Assembly (NCBI GenBank): GCA_937864385.1 | Contig: CALMJN010000269.1 | Location: 1-6,030 of the forward strand | Length of the DNA stretch: 6,030 bases | Direction: 5' to 3' | Source of the DNA: an uncultured Methanosarcinales archaeon | GTDB lineage: Archaea; Halobacteriota; Methanosarcinia; Methanotrichales; Methanotrichaceae | Shown: one piece after another, positions 1-5,720 of the stretch | How positions within the stretch are numbered: position 1 is the first letter of the stretch | How the letters are laid out: each line of letters begins with the position of its first letter | The notes under the pieces: generated by a model | What the model was told of the DNA's origin: nothing | Seen by the model: only the letters and a program-made list of their open reading frames with translations | Database searches by the model: none | Made by a program: the position numbers and the translations under genes

Positions 1-1310
1 TCCCTTCTCATATCATAGGGCACTCCAGTCGCCCTCAATACCGGTCCGGCACAGCCGATTCTCTTGGCCGTCTCGGGGGATATGGAGCCGATATTCTCCA
101 TTCGAGCATGGTAAATCGGGTCCTGGGCAAAGAACTCTATGAACTCCTCTATGCGTGATCTCATGTAGGGCAGATCCCTCTTGCATGCCTCAGCAAAACC
201 CTCCGGAAGATCATTTCGCACCCCTCCGAAGCGCACAAAAGAATGAGTCAGCCGGGCACCGGTAACGCTCTCGATCAATGAGATGATCCTCTCCCTGTCG
301 ATGATCATGTACTGCCAGGGGGCAAAGCCCACCCCTGCAATCAATGTCAGGAACTCGCCCGTCCCTATCAGATGGCTCTGGATTCTGGATAGCTCCTCCA
401 ATATGACCCGGATGTACTGCGCTCTTTCCGGAACCTCAAGTCCCAAGAGCCTCTCCACTGCACCGCAGTAGCACTCGTTGTTGTTAAGAGACTCCACATA
501 GCACATCCTATCGGTGTAGGTCAAGCCCTGCAGCCAGGATCGATTCTCCATGATCTTTTCTATGCCCTTGTGGATGTATCCAATATCCAGGAAGGCCTTC
601 TTAACCCGCTCCCCTTCCACCAGCACATCGAGCAGGAAGGGGCCGGGAACCATGGCATGCTGGGGACCCAGATGCATGATCATCTCCGAGTCGGACTTGA
701 TCTCCATCTCCTCCCTCTCCCGGAAGGTGGGATACTGTGGCCGCTCCTTGGGCACTGTTCCCGCCTCCACCTCGGCAGGTGTGGGCGGGAAGTAGTATTC
801 GGTATATCCCTCCGGTGTGGTGATGGCCACCGCCCTCTCTCCCGTGGTATAGTCCGGATAGCCCTTGAAGTCCTTTCTCCAGGGCCAGACCCCAACCAGT
901 GGATCGGATAGAAGCAATGGATATAGTCCTGGATGTCCTTCGAAGTTGATGCCCAGCATCTCCCAGATCTCGCGCTCATACCAATCGGCATTCCAGTATA
1001 GTGGGACCAGGGACGGAACGGATGGACTGTCCCGGGGCGTTTTGACCTTGAGCATGGCCACGACATTATGAGCACCGTGGCTGGCCATGATCTCCACAAC
1101 CTCCATCTCATTTCGGGCGATCCAGTCCACGCCAGCACTGCCCGAGTAATGATCGAAGTCGAGCTTGTCCGTCAGATATTTGCAGACATCCAAGATCTTC
1201 TTGGAGTCAATGGTGGCCCAGAGCCTGCTGTCCGATTCCACCCGGGAGTCTAAAACAGCTCCTGGAAATGCGGATTGGATCGAGCTCAGGACCTCGCTTG
1301 CTGTTGTCAA
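1..1310 (-). CDS. fpoCD: F420H2 dehydrogenase, fused FpoC-FpoD subunit (NuoCD-like), 3' end beyond window
   Basis: This frame stays open from a TTG at 1310-1308 to the window edge, giving 436 residues; the C-terminus is missing. Residues 1-201 are the NuoC/30-kDa type, with the family signature at 111-127 (YEREIWEMLGINFEGHP). From about residue 202 the protein is NuoD/49-kDa type: GPQH at 215-218, YTDRMCYV at 265-272, VPERAQYIRV at 293-302, RFGGVRNDLP at 360-369 and GPVLR-TGVPYDMR at 422-435. In complex I-like enzymes these subunits form the connecting module; NuoD lines the electron-acceptor cavity and contacts FpoB. No stop separates the two halves, as in E. coli NuoCD, whereas Methanosarcina has separate fpoC and fpoD. 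The start is forced: the only in-frame stop upstream is the fpoB stop 15 bases away, and GGAGG lies 9 bases before the TTG. An internal ATG at 707-705 (M202) follows GGAGG by only 2 bases, so separate FpoD synthesis cannot be ruled out. By comparison from memory, the conserved His of the bacterial quinone-site QHPAxHG motif is Pro222 here, which may reflect methanophenazine use. Family assignment is firm. Confidence 0.9.
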   Translation of the reverse strand, partial: MTTASEVLSSIQSAFPGAVLDSRVESDSRLWATIDSKKILDVCKYLTDKLDFDHYSGSAGVDWIARNEMEVVEIMASHGAHNVVAMLKVKTPRDSPSVPSLVPLYWNADWYEREIWEMLGINFEGHPGLYPLLLSDPLVGVWPWRKDFKGYPDYTTGERAVAITTPEGYTEYYFPPTPAEVEAGTVPKERPQYPTFREREEMEIKSDSEMIMHLGPQHAMVPGPFLLDVLVEGERVKKAFLDIGYIHKGIEKIMENRSWLQGLTYTDRMCYVESLNNNECYCGAVERLLGLEVPERAQYIRVILEELSRIQSHLIGTGEFLTLIAGVGFAPWQYMIIDRERIISLIESVTGARLTHSFVRFGGVRNDLPEGFAEACKRDLPYMRSRIEEFIEFFAQDPIYHARMENIGSISPETAKRIGCAGPVLRATGVPYDMRR

Positions 1311-1319
1311 GAAAAGATC

Positions 1320-1325
1320 CCTCCC
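1320..1325 (-). promoter_or_regulatory. Shine-Dalgarno site that fixes the TTG start of fpoCD
   Basis: On the minus strand GGGAGG ends 9 bases before TTG 1310-1308, in the 15-base gap after the fpoB stop (TGA, 1328-1326). No ATG or GTG lies between that in-frame stop and this TTG. The extended string GGGAGGGATC resembles the complement of the archaeal 16S rRNA 3' end. Confidence 0.65.
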
Positions 1326-1898
1326 TCAGTAGTCCCGCCTGTCCTTGCGCTGCTTGATCTTCTCCTGAAGATTGATCAGGCCCTCCAGGAACTGCTCTGG
1401 CCGGGGCGGACAGCCCGGTATGAAGACATCGATGGGGAAATAATCGCCCGTGTTCTGAACGATATTATAAGAATCATAGAAGGGTCCGCCGGATATGGCA
1501 CACTCGCCTATAGCGATGCACCACTTGGGCTCAGGCATCTGCTCCCAGAGGTTCTTGAACACCGGCAGGTACTTGCGGGTCAAGTAGCCGGAGATGATCA
1601 TGACATCCGTCTGTCTCGGTGTGTTCCTGGGAATGCAGCCGAACCTGTCGCTGTCATAGGGCGCAGCGCCGAAGACGAACATCTCCACTCCACAGCAACC
1701 CATGGGCTGCATCAAGAAATACACCGAGTTCTTTCGTCCCCAGTTAAAGATATTCTTGATCGGTCCCATCTGGATGATCTGATGAATCTTCTCCGTAGTG
1801 GTGAACCAGACCTCAGCCACGGGCTGTCCGAATATGGTCCACTTCTCAATCTCCTCATCGATTGCTACGGGTACGGGTATGACATCGCTTATACCCAA
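1326..1898 (-). CDS. fpoB: F420H2 dehydrogenase subunit FpoB (NuoB-like, 4Fe-4S N2-type cluster)
   Basis: This 190-residue protein is the NuoB/PSST-type subunit of the F420H2:methanophenazine oxidoreductase. It holds the last iron-sulphur cluster before the membrane electron acceptor. All four expected cluster ligands are visible: the tandem Cys68-Cys69 in GCCGVEM, Cys133 in GECAISGG and Cys163 in PGCPPRPEQ. Other family landmarks are NWGRKNS at 52-58 and the RQTDVMIISG stretch at 95-104. The length suits the family, and the C-terminus is a charged tail (KQRKDRRDY). The gene overlaps the 3' end of fpoA by 10 bases and ends 15 bases before fpoCD, so the genes are surely co-transcribed. The start is a TTG at 1898-1896; no ATG or GTG fits the N-terminus, and a strong AAGGAGG lies 7 bases upstream inside fpoA. 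In the electron path it should pass electrons to methanophenazine at the FpoB-FpoD interface (family knowledge). Confidence 0.95.
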   Translation of the reverse strand: MGISDVIPVPVAIDEEIEKWTIFGQPVAEVWFTTTEKIHQIIQMGPIKNIFNWGRKNSVYFLMQPMGCCGVEMFVFGAAPYDSDRFGCIPRNTPRQTDVMIISGYLTRKYLPVFKNLWEQMPEPKWCIAIGECAISGGPFYDSYNIVQNTGDYFPIDVFIPGCPPRPEQFLEGLINLQEKIKQRKDRRDY

Positions 1899-2293
1899 CG
1901 CAAAGCCTCCTTCTTGATAGCATAGATAAGTCCTACCAGCAGTACCAGGATGAATAGGAGCATCTCGAAGACGGCATAGTTCATCAGCCCGAAGACCATG
2001 AACTTCTGCATGGCCTCATTCGCATAGACATAGATCCAGGGATATAAAAATAAAACCTCAACATCGAATATCACAAAAACGATAGCGAAAAGGTAATATT
2101 GAACGCTATACTGGATCTTAGCGTCGCGGATTGGCTTCAGGCCACCTTCGTATATCGATAGCTTTTGGCGCTTCGGCCTGTTTGGGGCTATCACTTTGAT
2201 AGCGGCTAAAGCAGCAATGGGCACTATTGCTCCCATTATCAAAAATATAATAAGTGGTATATAATTAACCACTGCCATCGGTTCGCCGGCCAT
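1889..2293 (-). CDS. fpoA: F420H2 dehydrogenase membrane subunit FpoA (NuoA/ND3-like)
   Basis: This 134-residue integral membrane protein is the NuoA/ND3-type subunit of the Fpo proton pump. Three membrane segments are visible at about 9-33, 65-89 and 101-125. The diagnostic ND3 region spans 47-87: a YEGG loop (48-51), then YSVQYYLFAI and FDVEVLFLYPW with the acidic residues Asp77 and Glu79; Glu110 lies in the third helix. Bacterial and mitochondrial relatives usually have YECG in the loop, whose cysteine marks the active/deactive switch of mitochondrial ND3; Gly50 replaces it here. The gene is first in the operon and overlaps fpoB by 10 bases. The ATG at 2293-2291 is chosen because GGAGG lies 7 bases upstream; a second Met at residue 6 is a weaker alternative. 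Fpo oxidises reduced F420 through FpoF, or ferredoxin in species lacking FpoF, but those parts are outside this window. Confidence 0.95.
   Translation of the reverse strand: MAGEPMAVVNYIPLIIFLIMGAIVPIAALAAIKVIAPNRPKRQKLSIYEGGLKPIRDAKIQYSVQYYLFAIVFVIFDVEVLFLYPWIYVYANEAMQKFMVFGLMNYAVFEMLLFILVLLVGLIYAIKKEALRWV
1906..1912 (-). promoter_or_regulatory. Shine-Dalgarno site that fixes the TTG start of fpoB
   Basis: AAGGAGG on the minus strand sits within the last codons of fpoA, 7 bases before TTG 1898-1896. Its strength and spacing support the unusual start and imply translational coupling with fpoA, whose stop (TAA, 1891-1889) lies just inside fpoB. Confidence 0.7.
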
Positions 2294-2426
2294 TGTTTAT
2301 CCTCCGTAAAAGCTAAACATAAGGCTTGGTATAAAAGGTTTATGAGAAAAAATTTCGCATTGCATAAGTTCAATGACAACTTTCCGGGACGTTTTGAGGG
2401 AATATTATCATGATCAAGGTGATTAA
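2294..2426. promoter_or_regulatory. Divergent intergenic region between fpoA and deoxyhypusine synthase
   Basis: These 133 bases separate two divergent genes and are clearly more AT-rich than their flanks. Minus-strand signals: a TATA-like TTTTATA (see separate entry) and the fpoA SD GGAGG at 2305-2301. Plus-strand signals: GGTGA at 2418-2422, four bases before the ATG of deoxyhypusine synthase, and A/T-rich stretches at 2338-2355 and 2400-2408 that could hold a TATA element, though none is convincing. No RNA gene or repeat is apparent. Confidence 0.5.
2330..2338 (-). promoter_or_regulatory. Possible archaeal TATA box of the fpo operon
   Basis: On the minus strand this reads CCTTTTATA, close to the archaeal TATA consensus (TTTAWATA). 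It is about 40 bases before the fpoA ATG, so initiation some 25 bases downstream would give a leader of roughly 15 bases containing the SD. The call rests on motif and spacing only. Confidence 0.35.
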
Positions 2427-3632
2427 ATGGAGATAGTGCATCAATTGCAGTTGGAGCCGGGGATGAGCATCAGTTCCTTGCTGAGGGGGATGAGAAACTG
2501 CGGCTTTGGGGCGAGAAGGCTCTCTGAGGCCATGTCTATCTACGAGGAGATGCTCTCGAGAGATTGCACCAGGTTCCTGACCATATCCGGCGCGATGGTC
2601 CCGGCGGGAATGAGGGAGATAGTCTCCGGCTTAATCAGAGGAGAGCATGTGGATGTGCTGGTGACCACCGGAGCCAACCTGGTCCACGACATCATTGAGT
2701 CCTTCGGCTGCCACTGTCTGGGATCTGCCGATTCGGATGATGCCGCTCTCCGGTTGGAGGGCAAGAGCCGCATCTATGATGTCTTTCTCCGGGATGAGGA
2801 CTTTGCCGCCTTTGAGGAATTGATGCAGAGGATCCTTCCCGATACGGATAAGGTGCTGTCCGGCAGACAGCTTATGGCCATCTTAGGAAGTCAAATCGAG
2901 GATAATAGGTCCATACTGAGATCCGCCTATGATATGAATGTGCCAGTCTTCTGCCCTGCACTTCCTGATTCCATGATTGGCCTCCAGGCCTGGATGCACG
3001 GCCAGACCAGGAAGCTTATGGTGGATGCCTTTGCCGATATCAAGGAGATGGTGGACATCTGCTATGCCTGTCAGAGAGCAGGAATACTGATTGTGGGAGG
3101 GGGCACTCCTAAGAACTTTGCCCTCCAATCCATGCTGCTTTCGCCGCAAAGCTTCGATCTCGCGATACAGCTTACCACGGACACCCCGGAGAATGGAGGC
3201 CTCTCCGGGGCCACCCTCTCCGAGGCTGTGTCCTGGGGCAAGATCTCGGAGCAGGCTAGGTTCGTAACCGTCTATGGCGATGCCACCATCACCCTGCCCC
3301 TGCTGGTGGCCGGGACCCTGTTCCTGGGGCGGATGTTCGAGATCGTGGGGGTCTTCGGCTTCGGTGCGCTGGGCCTGCTCCTGACCATCCCGGCGGCGAC
3401 GGCGGCCTTCGTGCTGGGCACCATCGGGGGAGGGGCGTGGATCAAGTGGGAGTTCAGCGAGGGGATGCTGGCGCAGTGGTGGGGACGCTGGCAGGGTCGC
3501 GGTGGCAGGCTCGCGCCACCCGCGCCCGGCGCTCCGCCGGTCGCTCCGGGGTCCCCGCCGGTCCCGCCGCCCGGGGCGTACGTGCCTCCCGAGGGCGGGC
3601 CGCCGTCCCCTGGGGCGGGGTCGGGCGCCTGA
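2427..3632 (+). CDS. dys: Deoxyhypusine synthase with foreign C-terminal extension (hybrid reading frame)
   Basis: Residues 1 to about 297 are archaeal-type deoxyhypusine synthase, which transfers the aminobutyl group of spermidine, with NAD, to a lysine of translation factor aIF5A as the first step of hypusine formation. Visible landmarks are SGAMVPAGMR (54-63), the NAD-binding VTTGANLVHD (79-88), PALPDSMIG (177-185), IVGGGTPKN (222-230) and GGLSGATLSEAVSWGKI (257-273), where Lys272 matches the catalytic lysine of the human enzyme. VTVYGDATITLPLLVAGTL (280-298) aligns with the usual end of the family. Instead of stopping within a few residues, the frame continues for about 103 residues of unrelated sequence (see next entry), coincident with a sharp rise in GC. 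The ATG is backed by GGTGA four bases upstream and by family N-terminal length. The enzyme part is near complete; the extension is most likely an assembly or cloning artefact. Confidence 0.85.
   Translation: MEIVHQLQLEPGMSISSLLRGMRNCGFGARRLSEAMSIYEEMLSRDCTRFLTISGAMVPAGMREIVSGLIRGEHVDVLVTTGANLVHDIIESFGCHCLGSADSDDAALRLEGKSRIYDVFLRDEDFAAFEELMQRILPDTDKVLSGRQLMAILGSQIEDNRSILRSAYDMNVPVFCPALPDSMIGLQAWMHGQTRKLMVDAFADIKEMVDICYACQRAGILIVGGGTPKNFALQSMLLSPQSFDLAIQLTTDTPENGGLSGATLSEAVSWGKISEQARFVTVYGDATITLPLLVAGTLFLGRMFEIVGVFGFGALGLLLTIPAATAAFVLGTIGGGAWIKWEFSEGMLAQWWGRWQGRGGRLAPPAPGAPPVAPGSPPVPPPGAYVPPEGGPPSPGAGSGA
3290..3330. other. Probable chimeric junction between archaeal and bacterial DNA
   Basis: Left of this interval the codons are mixed (tat, gat, agg, ata are frequent) and the protein matches deoxyhypusine synthase. 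Right of it GC jumps to about 75% or more, and all downstream genes are bacterial in type. The exact breakpoint cannot be fixed because the bases encoding LPLLVAG could belong to either the enzyme end or a membrane helix. No insertion-sequence end, tRNA or direct repeat marks the site. Confidence 0.7.
3318..3632 (+). pseudogene. 3' fragment of an unrelated high-GC membrane protein gene, fused in frame
   Basis: From about residue 298 of the hybrid frame the protein is hydrophobic (residues about 298-339, one or two membrane segments rich in Gly, Ala, Leu and Ile). A Trp-rich amphipathic stretch follows (WIKWEFSEGMLAQWWGRW, 338-355). The end is a low-complexity Pro/Gly/Ala tail (362-401) closed by TGA at 3630-3632. 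Third codon positions are nearly all G or C, which supports this as a real reading frame of the high-GC genome rather than chance. I do not recognise the family; the tail looks like a cytoplasmic or periplasmic Pro-rich linker end. The 5' part of its gene is absent, replaced by deoxyhypusine synthase. The next gene follows 76 bases downstream on the same strand and may have been in its operon. Confidence 0.5.
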
Positions 3633-3651
3633 GGCCGGCCAATCGCGCCGC

Positions 3652-3686
3652 CGTCACCCGGGGGGACTCCCTCCCCCCGGGTGACG
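3652..3686. repeat. Perfect 14-bp inverted repeat (hairpin) in the intergenic gap
   Basis: The arms 3652-3665 (CGTCACCCGGGGGG) and 3673-3686 are exact reverse complements around a 7-base loop (ACTCCCT). In RNA this would be a very stable hairpin. It lies between the stop of the upstream frame (3632) and the SD of the VTT gene. No T-run follows on the plus strand, and no A-run precedes it for a minus-strand terminator, so a classical intrinsic terminator is not established. It could be an attenuating or mRNA-stabilising stem, or a GC-rich bacterial terminator without a U-tract. Confidence 0.6.
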
Positions 3687-3695
3687 CGTGCGTGC

Positions 3696-3702
3696 GGGGG
3701 AA
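3696..3702 (+). promoter_or_regulatory. Shine-Dalgarno-like site favouring GTG 3709
   Basis: GGGGGAA lies 6 bases before the GTG at 3709-3711. An upstream in-frame GTG at 3688 would have only the hairpin in front of it and no purine-rich SD, so 3709 is preferred. Confidence 0.4.
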
Positions 3703-3708
3703 GCGCGC

Positions 3709-4266
3709 GTGCACCTGAGCGACCTGTGGGTCTACTGCCTCGCCCTGGCCGCCGACGGCGCGACGTTCTCCTTCGCCACCACGCTGCTCATCATCCTGTA
3801 CGCGCCGTTCCACGTCCCGTGGAAGCTGGCGCTGTTCGGGGCCGTCTCGAGCGCCGTGGGCAGCACGGGGCAGTTCGTCCTGCTGCGCTGGATCCTGGAC
3901 TCGGGGCATCCCTGGCTGCGGCGCCTCGCGCCCTCGCGGGAGAGGCTGGCCTCCGCCCTGAGCCAGAACCCCTCCACCTCGTTCCTCACCCTGATGGTCG
4001 CGCGGGCCACGCCGATGCCGGACGCGCCGCTCAAGCTGGTGGCGGCGGCCGGCCACTATCCGGTCCGGCTCTACGCCCTGGCCGTCCTGCTCGGGGCGCT
4101 GCCCTACTACTTCGTCATCGCCCTGCTGGCCCGGCGCGCGGAGGAGCTCGCCCGGCAGTTCCGCATGCCCTGGTGGGCGGTGGCCGCGGCCTTCGCCCTG
4201 GTGGCGCTGGGCTTCGCCGCGGACCGGCTGCGGCGGCGCCGCGGGAGGAAGCGGGCCTCCGGCTAG
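3709..4266 (+). CDS. VTT/DedA-like (SNARE-associated) integral membrane protein
   Basis: This 185-residue protein fits the VTT domain superfamily (DedA/TVP38/TMEM64-like), whose members are linked to membrane homeostasis and lipid transport; no substrate can be read from the sequence. Hydrophobic segments lie at about 7-32, 37-60, 92-115, 119-141 and 155-172. The family-type core is ARATPMPDAPLKLVAAAGHY (98-117), an Arg-x-x-Pro segment with a following Gly, then LYALAVLLGALPYYFVIALL (121-140), the usual GALPYY/GxxxW-type helix. The C-terminus is strongly basic (RRRRGRKR, 175-182), which by the positive-inside rule puts it in the cytoplasm. I start at GTG 3709 on SD evidence; GTG 3688 would add seven residues (MRAGEAR). 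The gene ends on a CTAG palindrome shared with the convergent GH3 gene. The protein is short for DedA and nearer to TVP38-like members. Confidence 0.75.
   Translation: MHLSDLWVYCLALAADGATFSFATTLLIILYAPFHVPWKLALFGAVSSAVGSTGQFVLLRWILDSGHPWLRRLAPSRERLASALSQNPSTSFLTLMVARATPMPDAPLKLVAAAGHYPVRLYALAVLLGALPYYFVIALLARRAEELARQFRMPWWAVAAAFALVALGFAADRLRRRRGRKRASG
4263..4266. other. Shared CTAG palindrome ending two convergent genes
   Basis: The TAG stop of the VTT gene (4264-4266) and the TAG stop of the minus-strand GH3 gene (4265-4263) are the two strands of one CTAG. The coding regions therefore overlap at their 3' ends and leave no space for a terminator between them. Confidence 0.9.
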
Positions 4267-5720
4267 GCGGTGGCGGCCTCGCGCCGCATCCCCGCCAGCG
4301 CCCCGGCCAGGGCCCGCAGGGTCGCCGGGGTCGTGTCGGCGGCCGAGACGCGCAGCATGGCCTCGGGCAGCTCGTCGAGGAAGGCGTCGTTCTGCAGGCC
4401 CACCAGCACCGTCGGTCCCGCCCGGCACAGCCCGCGCAGCCGCTCGAGCTCCGCGGCGGGCAGCGGCCGCCGGCTGGCGACGGCCACGAGCGCCACGTGC
4501 GCGCCCCCGGCCGCCGGGGCGCCGGGCTCCACGGGCACGCCGGCCCGGGCCAGCTCCTCGCCCAGCCCCGGCCCCTCCGGGTGCTCCGGCTCCTCGACGC
4601 GCCAGCGCAGCGCCGCCGCCGCCCGCGTGAGCGCGCCGCGCGTCAGCAGCCCGCGGGCGGCGATGCGCTCGAGCGTCTCCTCCCAGTCCGGAGGCGTCAG
4701 CGAACCCAGCGGCCGCGCCAGCTCGTCGGCGCCCGGCTCGGGGCACGAGCGCCCGAGTGTCTCCAGGCGGGCGAGCGCGGCGTCCAGGCCCGCGTCCGCG
4801 AGCTGCCCGCGGACGAGCGCGGCGGCCAGGTCGGCGCGCCAGGCGGGCAGGGCCTCGTCGTGGTGGGCGAAGAGCAGCAGGTCGCTGCCGGCCAGGAGGG
4901 CCTCGCGCGCGGCCTGCGGCGGCGTGCGCGCCGCGCTGGCGCCCTTCATCTCCAGCGCGTCGGTGACGCACACGCCGCCGAAGCCGAGCGTGCCGCGCAG
5001 CAGGCCGCGCAGCACGGCGGGGGAGAAGGTGGCGGGGCGCTCCCCGTCGAGCGCGGGATAGACGACGTGCGCGGTCATCACCGCGTCGGCGCCGGCCGCC
5101 GCGCCGGCGCGGAAGGGCTCGAGGTCGCGCGCCAGCAGCGTGTCCCGGTCCGCCTCGCAGACGGGCAGCGCCACGTGCGAGTCGAGCACGGTCGAGCCGT
5201 GCCCGGGGAAGTGCTTGAGACAGCAGGCCACGCCGGCGGCGCGCAGGCCCCGCACCGCCGCCGCCGTGCCGGCCGCCGCCGCGGCGGCGTCGGTGCCGTG
5301 GGCGCGCGGGCCGATGACCGGGTTCGCCGGCAGGGCGTTCACGTCGGCCACCGGCGCGAACGCCCAGTCCAGGCCCAGGGCGCGCAGCCGCGCGCCGGTC
5401 ACGCGGGCCGCCCACTCCACGTCCGCCGGGGCGCCGCCGCGCGCCAGCAGCGCCGCGTTCGGCGGCACGACGAGGTGCCCGCGCAACTGCGAGACGAAGC
5501 CGCCCTCCTCGTCGGCGGCGACGAGCAGCCGCCGCGGGCGGGCGAGCCCGCGCAGGTGCGCGGTGAGGCGCCGCAGGTCGTCGAGGTCGCGGAAGTCGCG
5601 GCGGAAGAGGATCACGCCAGCCGGCGGGCAGGCGGCGAAGTCCCGCTCCCAGCCCGCCCCGGGCCCGCCCGGCGGCAGGCCGACCACCAAGTGGCGCGCG
5701 ACGGCGCGCTCCGCGTCCAT
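4263..5720 (-). CDS. Glycoside hydrolase family 3, NagZ-like beta-N-acetylhexosaminidase
   Basis: This 485-residue protein has a GH3 catalytic domain in its first 330 or so residues. NagZ-type enzymes release N-acetylglucosamine from muropeptides in cell-wall recycling. Visible motifs: GVILFRRDF (35-43), DEEGGFVSQLRG (70-81), NPVIGPRAHGTD (133-144), KHFPGHG (169-175), then Asp180-Ser-His182, the NagZ-specific general acid/base pair, and VTDALEMKGASA (252-263) with nucleophile Asp254. All key residues are present, so activity is expected. Residues about 335-485 form an extra Ala/Leu/Arg-rich domain absent from the single-domain enterobacterial NagZ (about 340 residues); two-domain GH3 members of Gram-positive bacteria are longer on the same side. 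No signal peptide or lipobox is seen, suggesting a cytoplasmic enzyme. The ATG at 5720-5718 is the best start by family alignment, though no SD precedes it; the frame stays open upstream to 5990, but that 90-residue Arg/Ala-rich stretch looks non-coding. Confidence 0.9.
   Translation of the reverse strand: MDAERAVARHLVVGLPPGGPGAGWERDFAACPPAGVILFRRDFRDLDDLRRLTAHLRGLARPRRLLVAADEEGGFVSQLRGHLVVPPNAALLARGGAPADVEWAARVTGARLRALGLDWAFAPVADVNALPANPVIGPRAHGTDAAAAAAGTAAAVRGLRAAGVACCLKHFPGHGSTVLDSHVALPVCEADRDTLLARDLEPFRAGAAAGADAVMTAHVVYPALDGERPATFSPAVLRGLLRGTLGFGGVCVTDALEMKGASAARTPPQAAREALLAGSDLLLFAHHDEALPAWRADLAAALVRGQLADAGLDAALARLETLGRSCPEPGADELARPLGSLTPPDWEETLERIAARGLLTRGALTRAAAALRWRVEEPEHPEGPGLGEELARAGVPVEPGAPAAGGAHVALVAVASRRPLPAAELERLRGLCRAGPTVLVGLQNDAFLDELPEAMLRVSAADTTPATLRALAGALAGMRREAATA

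Noticed and set aside
680..1138. Open frame of 152 codons on the minus strand overlapping fpoC.
   Set aside because: It is a different frame from the FpoC-FpoD reading, is Trp/Arg/Ser/Pro-rich and has no recognisable domain.
1275..1925. Open frame of 216 codons on the plus strand.
   Set aside because: It lies antisense to fpoB, whose four cluster cysteines and family motifs establish the true coding strand.
2410..2436. Eight-codon frame (ATG 2410 to TAG 2436) overlapping the start of deoxyhypusine synthase; a possible leader peptide.
   Set aside because: It has no SD of its own, and its overlap with the true SD and ATG is easily a chance effect.
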